Shown piece by piece: positions 51,712 to 64,000 of a stretch of DNA of 64,000 nucleotides. The first letter of the stretch is position 1. Each line of letters starts with the position of its first letter. Where the stretch lies: positions 1,542,501-1,606,500 of the forward strand of contig NZ_CP013661.2 of NCBI RefSeq assembly GCF_001465835.2. The letters run 5' to 3'. The position numbers were made by a program, and so were the translations under genes. Under the pieces are notes generated by a model. The model did no database searches. It was not told the origin of the DNA and saw nothing but the letters and a program-made list of their open reading frames with translations. The DNA comes from Planococcus kocurii (GTDB lineage Bacteria > Bacillota > Bacilli > Bacillales_A > Planococcaceae).

Positions 51712-51790
51712 TATTTGGTTGAGTGTTTGTTCACTCAAAACTGGATAAACGACAGGTGAAACAAGCAAGTTTTTCGCATACAATGTGTTG

Positions 51791-56465
<4,675 letters not shown>

Positions 56466-56755
56466 TATAGAGTAGTGTTGATTGCTCAATACTGCTGGCG
56501 TATCGCCGTCCGAAGACGCACGATTCGCTTTGATCTGCGTGATGCTGATCAGTAAGTTGTAGTCACGAACACCGAGAAGGAAAACAACTTTGCTCTGATT
56601 GCCATAAGGCAAACTTCGCAAAAGCCGTTCTCGCACCGAAGTGCTCGTGACGTCTTTCGTTGACGTTTTGCTGTTCAGTTTTCAAGGTTCAAGTTGTTGT
56701 GTTTAGTTGCCGCCGTTTTGTTTGTGTTGTTCGTTGTTGCTTGGCGACTTTTATT
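56466..56755 (-). other. rRNA operon leader
   Basis: About 290 bases between the promoter and 16S rRNA. It contains leader processing sequences and no gene; a TTGAACCTTGAAAACTGAAC stretch near 56672-56691 resembles the same sequence around 54800 and 54860 in the spacer, typical of rRNA processing regions. Confidence 0.65.
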
Positions 56756-56784
56756 ATATTAAAGCATGATTACATTTCTGTCAA
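56756..56784 (-). promoter_or_regulatory. rRNA operon promoter (SigA)
   Basis: TTGACA (56779-56784), 17-base spacer, TAATAT (56756-56761) on the minus strand, embedded in an AT-rich region. Only one such promoter is seen, whereas Bacillus rrn operons often have two. Confidence 0.87.
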
Positions 56785-56916
56785 CACTTTCGTAAAAGTT
56801 TTTCTTAAAACCCTGTTTTCCCTTCTGTATTCTCTCTTTAAAAAGTTGAAAAAGCATCCCGCTCCCTTACAGCCATCTACATTCGCTCATCGTGCAATTG
56901 ATTTTATTAAAACAAA

Positions 56917-56961
56917 AAATCATTTAGCCACTTTGTTGAAACAAGCGGTTAAATGATTTTT
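56917..56961 (-). terminator. Intrinsic terminator after kbaA
   Basis: AAAATCATTTAACCGCTTG pairs with CAAAGTGGCTAAATGATTTTT around a TTTCAA loop; T tract on the minus strand. Confidence 0.82.
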
Positions 56962-56976
56962 CTTACGAAACAATGC

Positions 56977-57642
56977 TTACGCTTTTGCTTTTCTTGCAGC
57001 ACGTCGTTCTTCTAATTTCTGGCGATCAATATCTGATTGTGCGTTGTATTTCGGCAACACCAATAACTGATACGCATTTACTGCTAAGAATGGGAACAGC
57101 AATAAAGTAACCCAGCTGTCGATATTCCCTTCTTCTACCATCAACGCCGGCAGCCATTCAACCGTCGTAATAACAATCATGAAGAACAATGCAGAAATAA
57201 ATGTTTCTTTATTGGTCCATTTTGCTTTCACATATGCCGTAACCACTCCGGTAACGATCAAGATTGTTAATAAGATTCCATATAACCAAACCTGTTCAGT
57301 CGTTTCTGCGTTTGGCGCAAAGCGGAATAAAATCAAATCTGTAACGACTACGACGATAATCAAAAGTTGAATCCAATTCCACAAACGCAATGTACGGAAT
57401 ATGTTCATCCCAATCTGATGCACCGTCAAGTAAGCAAAGAAACACAATTGGCTAATAATGCTCATCGTTAAGCCAATAATAACGAGCCAGACAAATCCTG
57501 CCAAGAATTCGCCCCAGTGTCCTGCATGAAACGGTTGTGAAAATATATCATCCCAGCGAACGAATAAACCGAGTACGCCAGTTACCGCTCCACCAATTAA
57601 TAAAGCTTTCAAGAAAAACTTAACCCAATTTCGTATTGTCAA
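56977..57642 (-). CDS. kbaA: KbaA, KinB-signalling pathway activation protein
   Basis: This 221-residue membrane protein with about six helices matches KbaA: N-terminal TIRNWVKFFLKALLIGGAVT, FSQPFHAGHWGEFLAGFVWL, SQLCFFAYLTVHQIGMNIFR, and a basic tail RQKLEERRAARKAKA. In Bacillus it is needed for KinB input to the sporulation phosphorelay. The TTG at 57642 has GGAGG 7 bases upstream; the longer ORF start is not supported. Followed by a terminator, upstream of the rRNA promoter. Confidence 0.9.
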   Translation of the reverse strand: MTIRNWVKFFLKALLIGGAVTGVLGLFVRWDDIFSQPFHAGHWGEFLAGFVWLVIIGLTMSIISQLCFFAYLTVHQIGMNIFRTLRLWNWIQLLIIVVVVTDLILFRFAPNAETTEQVWLYGILLTILIVTGVVTAYVKAKWTNKETFISALFFMIVITTVEWLPALMVEEGNIDSWVTLLLFPFLAVNAYQLLVLPKYNAQSDIDRQKLEERRAARKAKA

Positions 57643-57793
57643 TTGAATGCCTCCGTTATTTAAAGTTCTTTTACGATTGTACCAACCGGCTATTAAAAAA
57701 TCCATTCACTGTACACGATAGATTGTGAACAAAGCTTGAAAGTCGAATCTTTGTTACTGAATCGCCATATCCTCCTGAGGATTGCACAAAATA

Positions 57794-57826
57794 AAAGCCC
57801 GGAAACCGATTATGGCTTCCGGACTG
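57794..57826 (-). terminator. Intrinsic terminator after the mrp gene
   Basis: AGTCCGGAAGCC / GGTTTCCGGGCT stem followed by TTTTATTTTG on the minus strand. Confidence 0.85.
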
Positions 57827-57835
57827 CTCACTATC

Positions 57836-58900
57836 TTATTTTTTGTCAGCAAATTGTTTAAGTACTTGCTGCGCAATGTCTTCGTAGATTTTCCCTGTCG
57901 GATGATCCGCCAAGTAAACAGACGGTGCAAAGTCAGCTTCGTTCCAGTCAGGCTGACCCAGTGGAATTTGTCCAAGTAGCGGCGCTTGCAACTCTTCTGC
58001 AAGTTTCGGTCCGCCACCTTGTCCGAAAAGAAATTCTTTCTTACCCGTTTCTTGGCTTTCAAACCATGACATGTTTTCAATAACACCCAACACCTCGTGA
58101 TTGGTTTGAAGCGCCATCGCTCCAGCACGTGCCGCAACAAACGCTGCAGTCGGGTGTGGTGTGGTGATAACGATTTCTTTAGATGCCGGTAGCATTTGGT
58201 GAATGTCGAGTGCAACGTCCCCTGTACCTGGTGGCAAGTCCAATAGAAGGTAATCCAAATCTCCCCATTCTACATCGCGGAAAAATTGATCAAGTACTTT
58301 GCCGAGCATCGGGCCACGCCAAACGACTGGCATATTGTCTTCTACGAAAAAGCCCATCGAAATTACTTTTACGCCGAAGCGCTCTACTGGAATGATTGTT
58401 TGACCACGAACGACTGGCGATTTATCAATGCCCATCATGTCTGGCACACTAAAACCGTAGATATCTGCATCGATTAAGCCCACTTTTTTGCCTAAACGCG
58501 CCAATGCAATTGCTAAGTTAACAGATACCGTCGATTTACCAACCCCACCTTTACCGCTGGCAATTGAAATAAATTCAACTTTGTTCAATGGAGATAACAA
58601 ATCCTGCGCTTCTGATTCATCAGCTGTGCCACGGAATTTTGCTAAAGCTTCTGTTGAGAGCTCTTCAAAACGAATTCCGACAGAACCCGCTCCCGCTCCT
58701 TTTAATACATCGACAACTTTCATCTGTAACTGCATTTGTTCAGGTGTATTTGTTTTAGCAATTGCCAATTTGACACTGACGTGTTTTTTCTCTTCCTTAA
58801 TCGTTACAGACGTAATGCCATCTGTTTCAGTTAACGATCTATGTAAAAACGGATCTTCTAACGCTCCGAGTAATTCGCGTACTTGTACTTCAGTTAACAT
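57836..58900 (-). CDS. salA: ApbC/Mrp-family P-loop ATPase (SalA/Mrp type)
   Basis: This 354-residue protein has an N-terminal MIP18/DUF59-like domain (1-90) and an Mrp/NBP35 ATPase domain with deviant Walker A SGKGGVGKSTVSVNLAIALA, DADIYGFSVPDMMG, and LLDLPPGTGDVALDIHQMLP. The CxxC of iron-sulfur carriers is not seen: the C-terminal region reads ENMSWFESQETGKKEFLFGQ, so it belongs to the SalA-like Bacillus branch. ATG at 58900 with GGGAG upstream. Confidence 0.88.
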   Translation of the reverse strand: MLTEVQVRELLGALEDPFLHRSLTETDGITSVTIKEEKKHVSVKLAIAKTNTPEQMQLQMKVVDVLKGAGAGSVGIRFEELSTEALAKFRGTADESEAQDLLSPLNKVEFISIASGKGGVGKSTVSVNLAIALARLGKKVGLIDADIYGFSVPDMMGIDKSPVVRGQTIIPVERFGVKVISMGFFVEDNMPVVWRGPMLGKVLDQFFRDVEWGDLDYLLLDLPPGTGDVALDIHQMLPASKEIVITTPHPTAAFVAARAGAMALQTNHEVLGVIENMSWFESQETGKKEFLFGQGGGPKLAEELQAPLLGQIPLGQPDWNEADFAPSVYLADHPTGKIYEDIAQQVLKQFADKK

Positions 58901-58992
58901 ATCGATACACTCCCTATCAATTTTGCTCACCATAAAGTATAGCACAGCAAATCTTATTTTTAATCTATTCGGTCTTATAAGAAAAATGAAAA

Positions 58993-59013
58993 AAGCCACT
59001 GCGCTCCGGTGGC
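58993..59013 (-). terminator. Intrinsic terminator after the glyoxalase gene
   Basis: AGCCACCGG / CAGTGGCT imperfect stem followed by a T tract on the minus strand. Confidence 0.72.
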
Positions 59014-59076
59014 TATGAGAGCTCGGGCGAAGTGGTGTTTCTTCAACAGAATAACTGGCGTGGCCAAGAGCCAAAC

Positions 59077-59511
59077 TTACGAATCAATTTCCAGCATATC
59101 GTTTTCATCGAACGTAAAGTCCGGACCCCATGCTACTTCCCAGTAATAGCCGTCGGGATCGGTGAAGTAACCTGAATAACCTCCCCAGAAAACTTCTTTT
59201 GGTTCTTTGATAATCCTTCCTCCAGCCGCTTCCGCAAGAGCCATCACTCTATCCACTTCTTCTTTAGACTTTGCGTTATAGGCCAGCGTAATGCCTGAAA
59301 ATCCGCTGCCACTTGGCGGGTTCTTTTCATCGATATCTTTCGCTAAGTCCTCCAATGGATACAACTCCAGTTTCGTACCAGCCGAATTGAAAAACACGAT
59401 TTCAGGATTGTTCCCTTTTTCCGTCGTTTTAAAGCCGAGGCCATCTCTGTAAAACTTTACGGATGTTCCCATGTCTTTCACACCCAGGCAAATTAAATTG
59501 ATCCGGTTCAT
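59077..59511 (-). CDS. VOC/glyoxalase-fold protein
   Basis: This 144-residue protein is a single vicinal-oxygen-chelate unit: MNRINLICLGVKDMGTSVKF, YRDGLGFKTTEKG, and the closing GGYSGYFTDPDGYYWEVAWG. A metal-binding Glu of VOC enzymes is present in the final motif (YYWEVAW). Substrate is not known. Start at 59511 has GGGGGA upstream. Isolated gene. Confidence 0.85.
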   Translation of the reverse strand: MNRINLICLGVKDMGTSVKFYRDGLGFKTTEKGNNPEIVFFNSAGTKLELYPLEDLAKDIDEKNPPSGSGFSGITLAYNAKSKEEVDRVMALAEAAGGRIIKEPKEVFWGGYSGYFTDPDGYYWEVAWGPDFTFDENDMLEIDS

Positions 59512-59571
59512 TTCGGCATCCCCCCCATTTCCTTCTATTTTACCTGTTCGAACCTCCATTTGAACATAAAA

Positions 59572-59605
59572 AAAGCACTTTCCGAATTTCTTCGGAAAGT
59601 GCTTT
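59572..59605 (-). terminator. Intrinsic terminator after rpsI
   Basis: AAAGCACTTTCCGAA / TTCGGAAAGTGCTTT stem followed by T run on the minus strand. Confidence 0.92.
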
Positions 59606-59622
59606 GTAAACGAAAATCGAAA

Positions 59623-60015
59623 TTAACGTTTTGAGAACTGAGGTGCACGACGTGCTGATTTAAGACCTGGTTTCTTACGTTCTTTCATACGTGGGTCACG
59701 TGTTAACAACCCAGCAGATTTCAACGCAGGACGGAATGCAGGGTCTACAGTTAGTAGAGCGCGTGCGATACCGTGACGGATTGCTCCGGCTTGGCCTGTG
59801 AATCCACCGCCGTTTACGTTTACTAGGATGTCGTAGCTTCCTAGAGTATCCGTAGCAACTAGTGGCTGTTTGATAATTTGTTGTAGTGTTTCGTAAGGAA
59901 CGTAGTCCGCTACGTCACGTTTGTTGATTGTAATTGTGCCGTCACCCGGTACTAAACGTACGCGAGCTGTTGAGTTTTTACGACGACCTGTCCCAATATA
60001 TTGAACTTGTGCCAA
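59623..60015 (-). CDS. rpsI: Ribosomal protein S9
   Basis: S9 (130 residues) of the small subunit. Begins [20 protein letters not shown] and ends with the basic tail [24 protein letters not shown]. Lies 29 bases after rplM, the universal L13-S9 pair, and ends with a terminator. Confidence 0.98.
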   Translation of the reverse strand: MAQVQYIGTGRRKNSTARVRLVPGDGTITINKRDVADYVPYETLQQIIKQPLVATDTLGSYDILVNVNGGGFTGQAGAIRHGIARALLTVDPAFRPALKSAGLLTRDPRMKERKKPGLKSARRAPQFSKR

Positions 60016-60044
60016 AGGTGTATCCTCCTCTAATTTACTAATTA

Positions 60045-60482
60045 TTAACCGCGTAGTTGATAGATTTCTGGTTGTTGTGCTTGGTGGTTGTGTTCAGGGC
60101 CAGCATAGACATGCAGCTTTCTAAACGTTTGACGACCTAAAGAGTTTTTTGGAAGCATCCCTTTAATAGCCAATTCAAGCATTCTCGTTGGGTATTTTGT
60201 GCGCATTTCAAGTGCAGTACGTTGTTTAAGTCCACCCGTGTATTGTGTGTGACGGTAATAGATCTTGTCTGCAAGTTTGTTACCTGTAAGGTGAATTTTT
60301 TCAGCGTTGATAATGATCACGTGATCACCAGTGTCAACGTTTGGTGTAAATGTTGGTTTATATTTTCCACGTAAGATTGAAGCGACTTCAGAAGCTAAAC
60401 GTCCAAGAGTTTGCCCTTCTGCATCGACAACTAACCATTTACGCTCTACTTCGTGACCCTTAGCCATGAATGTTGTACGCAT
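60045..60482 (-). CDS. rplM: Ribosomal protein L13
   Basis: L13 (145 residues) with [20 protein letters not shown], the [19 protein letters not shown] block, and [20 protein letters not shown]. First gene of rplM-rpsI with AGGAGG before the ATG. The 190-base leader upstream may carry autoregulation. Confidence 0.98.
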   Translation of the reverse strand: MRTTFMAKGHEVERKWLVVDAEGQTLGRLASEVASILRGKYKPTFTPNVDTGDHVIIINAEKIHLTGNKLADKIYYRHTQYTGGLKQRTALEMRTKYPTRMLELAIKGMLPKNSLGRQTFRKLHVYAGPEHNHQAQQPEIYQLRG

Positions 60483-60675
60483 GTATATTGTCCTCCTAAT
60501 ATATCGTCTCTTTTAAGTTCTTTTACAGTGTTCCGCTGTTCCGTTTTTTCGTTATCCCTTAACACAAATAACCTTCCGGGGCATATCGTGGGGGTAATGA
60601 AAATACCATACATCATGTTATAACGAAAGTGCTAAAAAGTCAAGGGGTTTTCTAAAAACACCAGGAAAAGTTGCT
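60483..60675 (-). promoter_or_regulatory. Leader of rplM-rpsI, possible L13-type leader RNA
   Basis: A GTTAAGGGATAACG hairpin (about 60547-60560) and a GGAACAGCGGAACACTG segment lie before rplM. Bacillales have an L13 autoregulatory leader, but I cannot confirm its consensus here. Confidence 0.35.
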
Positions 60676-61419
60676 TCAGCTCTCGTACATCACGCTTTCC
60701 AAGTAAAGCCCATGTGCTGCCGCTGTTTTTCCAGCGGCGTCCCGGTCCGTTGCAGCCACAATTCGACTAAGTTCGTCAGCTGCTCTTTTGCCGGTACCGA
60801 CTTCCGTTAAGGTCCCTGCAATAATGCGAACCATATTGTATAAAAAGCCAGATCCTTCAATAATCATATGCAATTCGTCACCATGTTCTTCAAACTCCAG
60901 GCGTCGAACTGTTCGCACTTTATCGACTACTGCGGTATTCGCCGCACAAAAACTGGAGAAATCGTAAGTGCCAATCAATGCCTGTGCCGCTATGGTCATT
61001 GCTTCTACATCGAGTGGTTGCTTGATGTGAACCATCAAATTGCGCGTGAACGGACTGATGATTTGACTGCGATTCCATTTATAACGATAAGTTTTACCTG
61101 TCGTATGATACCGCGCATGAAAAGACGCATCGACTTCTTCAATCGCGTTCACGCGGATGTCTTGTGGCAATAGCACATTCAAAGCCTTTAACCAACCCGT
61201 CATCGGGATGGAAAACGCTGTATCAAAATGAATGACTTGTCCGGTAGCATGGACTTTGGCATCTGTCCGTCCGCTTGCCACGACTTGCACAACTTTTCCT
61301 TTATGAATGGTTTTTAACACGTTCATTAATTCGAGCTGGACCGTGCGCTTGTCTGGCTGCACTTGATAACCTGCAAATCCAGAACCATCATACGCAATGG
61401 TCGCTTTTAATCGTTTCAT
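60676..61419 (-). CDS. truA: TruA, tRNA pseudouridine synthase A
   Basis: TruA (247 residues) modifies positions 38-40 of tRNA anticodon stems. N-terminal KRLKATIAYDGSGFAGYQVQ; catalytic Asp in ASGRTDAKVHATGQVIHFD; later FHARYHTTGKTYRYKW and GSGFLYNMVRIIAGTLTEVG. ATG at 61419 with AAGGAG upstream. Follows ecfT by 11 bases. Confidence 0.96.
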   Translation of the reverse strand: MKRLKATIAYDGSGFAGYQVQPDKRTVQLELMNVLKTIHKGKVVQVVASGRTDAKVHATGQVIHFDTAFSIPMTGWLKALNVLLPQDIRVNAIEEVDASFHARYHTTGKTYRYKWNRSQIISPFTRNLMVHIKQPLDVEAMTIAAQALIGTYDFSSFCAANTAVVDKVRTVRRLEFEEHGDELHMIIEGSGFLYNMVRIIAGTLTEVGTGKRAADELSRIVAATDRDAAGKTAAAHGLYLESVMYES

Positions 61420-61430
61420 AATTTCTCTCC

Positions 61431-62228
61431 TTATACCCGGAAATACCAAAGCATTCCCGCGAGCCCCGCTAGCACAAGCAGGCTCAAGCTATCGATAGAA
61501 CGCCAATTGAGTTGGCGATAGCGCGTTCTCCCTTCGCCACCGCGGTAGCCACGAACTTCCATCGCTGTAGCCAAGTCCTCTGCCCGTTTAAAGGCACTGA
61601 CGAACAGCGGAATCAGCAAGGGCACAACCGCCTTAATGCGCTCTTTAATCGGCCCTGAGCCAATGTCAGAACCTCTGGCCATTTGCGCCTTGAGAATCTT
61701 CCCAGTCTCGTCCATAAGCGTCGGGATAAACCGCAACGAAATCGACATCATCAACGCCAGTTCATGGACCGGCAACTTGATTCGTTTAAATGGACCAAGC
61801 AGTACTTCAATCCCGTCTGTAATAGAAATCGGTGAAGTCGTCAAGGTTAAAATACTAGTAATAAACACCAGTACTAAAAAGCGAATCGAAATGAATATCC
61901 CCTGCCGCAAACCTTCTTCATAAATTTCAATAAAACCAAAATCCACTAATATATCACCTTCACGCGTAAAGAAAATATGCAATAAAAAAGTGAATATCAA
62001 CAATATAAAGACTGGTTTCAATCCATTTATCAAGAAATACAAACGAATTTTGGATAAGAATACTACCAGCAAAGTAAATCCTAGCAAAATCCCATAAGTC
62101 ACTGCGCTATTCGCAATAAACACGATGGCAATAAACACAAAAACAAATGAAATTTTCGCCCGTGGATCCATTCGGTGAATAACAGAATCACCAGGAATAA
62201 ATCGACCAAAAATCATTTTCTCCATCAT
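61431..62228 (-). CDS. ecfT: EcfT, energy-coupling factor transporter membrane protein
   Basis: EcfT (265 residues) is the membrane scaffold of the ECF vitamin transporter, with several helices and coupling motifs with ARG signature (KILKAQMARGSDIGSG and AMEVRGYRGGEGRTRY). N-terminal FGRFIPGDSVIHRMDPRAKI is typical. Starts within the ecfA2 stop (ATGA-type overlap), so it is coupled. Confidence 0.96.
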   Translation of the reverse strand: MMEKMIFGRFIPGDSVIHRMDPRAKISFVFVFIAIVFIANSAVTYGILLGFTLLVVFLSKIRLYFLINGLKPVFILLIFTFLLHIFFTREGDILVDFGFIEIYEEGLRQGIFISIRFLVLVFITSILTLTTSPISITDGIEVLLGPFKRIKLPVHELALMMSISLRFIPTLMDETGKILKAQMARGSDIGSGPIKERIKAVVPLLIPLFVSAFKRAEDLATAMEVRGYRGGEGRTRYRQLNWRSIDSLSLLVLAGLAGMLWYFRV

Positions 62229-63097
62229 TCGGAATCACGCCCTTCCAATAATGCGGATGCAATGTTTTGAGCCAACGCTTCTTCTGTCAATGAAACAACA
62301 CCCAGTTGAATTCCTGTTTTGGCTTCAAATTTTCGTTGCAACCGAATGGTCCGCGGTGGTTCCAAACGGTAATCTCTCAGTTGCTCTTCATTTGAAAAGA
62401 TTGCTGTTGGCTCTCCTGTGACCACACAGCGACCATTGTGCATAATCGCCACATTATCTGCGTAACGCGCCGCATCTTCCATGCTGTGCGTCACCAGCAC
62501 CGTTGTTAGTCCTTTTTCAATATGCAAACGGTAAAACAAGTCCATAATCTCACGGCGACCACGTGGGTCAAGGCCTGCTGTCGGTTCATCTAACACCAAT
62601 ACATCTGGTTCCATCGCCAACACGCCAGCGATAGCCACGCGACGCATTTGCCCACCGGACAAGTCAAACGGCGATTTTGTCAAAACTTCTGCAGGCAACC
62701 CAAGCTGTTCGACTAATTCATGCGCCCGGCGGCTCGCTTCTTCTTCTGGCACACCATAATTTAAAGGTCCGAACATAATATCCTTTAAGACCGTCTCATC
62801 AAACAGTTGTTGCTCAGGAAACTGAAAGACAATCCCTACTTGTCGCCGAACATCACGCAAATTCTTTGCTTTTACACCAGCTTCGATTTTACGGTCACCA
62901 ATCGTAACGGACCCTTCAGTTGGTTTTAAGAGCGCATTGAGATGTTGAAGAACAGTTGATTTGCCAGACCCAGTATGGCCAATAATAGCCGTATAGGAAC
63001 CAGAAGGAATATGCAGCGATACATCCGTCAGTGCTCTCTTTTCAAAGGGCGTATCTTTCGCGTAACTATATCCTACTTCCTGGAGTAAAATGTCCAT
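62225..63097 (-). CDS. ecfA2: EcfA2, ECF transporter ATPase
   Basis: This ABC ATPase (290 residues) has Walker A GHTGSGKST, Q-loop VFQFPEQQLFDETV, signature DLSGGQMRRVAIAGVLA, Walker B VLVLDEPTAGLDPRG and His switch TVLVTHSMEDAARYAD. It works with EcfA1 to energise EcfT and substrate-specific S components. Overlaps the ecfA1 end by 25 bases. Confidence 0.97.
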   Translation of the reverse strand: MDILLQEVGYSYAKDTPFEKRALTDVSLHIPSGSYTAIIGHTGSGKSTVLQHLNALLKPTEGSVTIGDRKIEAGVKAKNLRDVRRQVGIVFQFPEQQLFDETVLKDIMFGPLNYGVPEEEASRRAHELVEQLGLPAEVLTKSPFDLSGGQMRRVAIAGVLAMEPDVLVLDEPTAGLDPRGRREIMDLFYRLHIEKGLTTVLVTHSMEDAARYADNVAIMHNGRCVVTGEPTAIFSNEEQLRDYRLEPPRTIRLQRKFEAKTGIQLGVVSLTEEALAQNIASALLEGRDSE

Positions 63098-63921
63098 AAC
63101 TCATCCACCAATTCTTCTTCTGTCATATGTTCTCCTTGTAACGCCAGACCCGCTTCTCGCAACAAATGCGTCATGCGCATCGAAAACGGCAAATCTAAAC
63201 CCAAAGTTGTTAATTCATTACCCGAAAGGAACACAGATTCTGGTATTCCTTCTAACTGCTTATGGCCTGCGTTCATTACAAGAATACGATCAGCAAGTGC
63301 TGCTTCTTCCAGGTCGTGCGTAATGGATATTACCGTCAAACCTGTTGCTTCCCGAAGTTCACGAATGGTTTCAATCACTTCCATACGCCCTTGCGGATCG
63401 AGCATCGAAGTTGCTTCATCCAAAATCAATAAACGTGGACGGAGCGCCAGTGCACCCGCAATCGCCACACGCTGTTTTTGGCCACCCGACAAATGATGAG
63501 GTTCATGATCAAGATAATCGTCCATCTTCACTTGGTGCAAAGCCTCTTTGACACGAACCACCATTTCTTTATGTGGCACACCGTTGTTCTCCAATGCAAA
63601 AGCAACATCATCTTGAACCGTTGCTCCGACAAACTGATTATCTGGGTTTTGAAAAACCATGCCCATTTGGGAACGGATGTCCCACAAACTCTCCTCAGCC
63701 ATCAATTTGCCCATGGCTGATACTTGACCGGTTTGCGGAAATAATAAGCCGTTCATCAATTTAGCAATTGTCGATTTTCCAGAGCCATTGTGACCCACTA
63801 AGGCAATCCACTCCCCATCTTGAATGGAGAATGACAAATCTGCTACAGCGGGTTTTACCGACTCGTCTTCTTGCGTATATGTAAATGTCACATTTTCGAA
63901 TGACAAGATAGTCGAATTCAT
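63073..63921 (-). CDS. ecfA1: EcfA1, ECF transporter ATPase
   Basis: This ABC ATPase (282 residues) has Walker A GHNGSGKSTIAKLMNGL, Q-loop MVFQNPDNQFVGATV, signature HLSGGQKQRVAIAGALA, Walker B LLILDEATSMLDPQG and TVISITHDLEEAALADR. First of ecfA1-ecfA2-ecfT-truA; in relatives it follows rplQ, which would lie beyond the right edge. Confidence 0.97.
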   Translation of the reverse strand: MNSTILSFENVTFTYTQEDESVKPAVADLSFSIQDGEWIALVGHNGSGKSTIAKLMNGLLFPQTGQVSAMGKLMAEESLWDIRSQMGMVFQNPDNQFVGATVQDDVAFALENNGVPHKEMVVRVKEALHQVKMDDYLDHEPHHLSGGQKQRVAIAGALALRPRLLILDEATSMLDPQGRMEVIETIRELREATGLTVISITHDLEEAALADRILVMNAGHKQLEGIPESVFLSGNELTTLGLDLPFSMRMTHLLREAGLALQGEHMTEEELVDELWTFYSRK

Positions 63922-64000
63922 CTCAGCTAACCTCCTCTAACACTTGCTTAACTCTTCTCTACTCTACTGGTTTTTATGCGCGTTTGTAAAACCTAAAATA

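Overview
The window is a chromosomal segment of a motile, low-to-moderate GC Gram-positive bacterium of the order Caryophanales (Bacillales). Gene content, Bacillus-type FliY, FlgE and CsrA/FliW, a glmS ribozyme, the SigW/RsiW and CdaA-CdaR-GlmM clusters and a large rRNA/tRNA block point to Planococcaceae, most likely Planococcus or a close relative. The genus is an inference from overall protein character, not from a database search.

Region 1 (1-14818, minus strand) is the front part of a fla/che operon, read in the order flgB, flgC, fliE, fliF, fliG, fliH, fliI, fliJ, fliK, flgD, flgE, flbD, fliM, fliY, fliO, fliP, fliQ, fliR, flhB. FlhB runs off the left edge. Its leader (14852-14990) carries a cyclic-di-GMP-I riboswitch followed by an intrinsic terminator, so the whole operon is probably controlled by c-di-GMP. 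Divergently from it run flhO and flhP (rod/hook-type proteins).

Region 2 (17285-30523, minus strand) holds the late and motor genes: yvyF-flgM-flgN-flgK-flgL, motA-motB-fliL, flaG-fliD-fliT/fliS, a FlgJ-like glucosaminidase, a small YjfB-like gene, flagellin (hag), csrA and fliW. Three near-perfect SigD promoters (TAAA-N15-CCGATA) precede yvyF, flaG and hag. The flagellin gene is interrupted by two group I introns. The second begins with a copy-like alternative flagellin C-terminus that ends in its own stop codon.

Region 3 (30627-38984) is a signalling block: an operon of GAF-HD-GYP, DUF3307 and a multidomain nucleotidyl cyclase, then an NCS1 permease, a PAS-GGDEF-EAL protein and an RsbR-like STAS protein. 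With the riboswitch, this puts a possible c-di-GMP producer, possible degraders and a sensor within about 24 kb.

Region 4 (39242-50817) carries glmS with its ribozyme, glmM, cdaR, cdaA, rsiW, sigW (with a textbook SigW autopromoter), arginase, a GNAT acetyltransferase, and the divergent citR/citA pair. Region 5 (50888-56780) is one rRNA operon read on the minus strand (16S-23S-5S) followed by seven tRNAs (Thr, Glu, Val, Tyr, Gln, Lys, Ala). Region 6 (56977-63921) has kbaA, the ApbC/Mrp ATPase gene, a glyoxalase-fold gene, rplM-rpsI, truA and the ECF transporter module ecfA1-ecfA2-ecfT.

Scattered through the non-coding gaps are about ten copies of a GC-rich, roughly 120-220 bp intergenic repeat in both orientations. 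Two copies show paired base changes in internal hairpins, which suggests selection for structure. No transposase, prophage or CRISPR array is visible.
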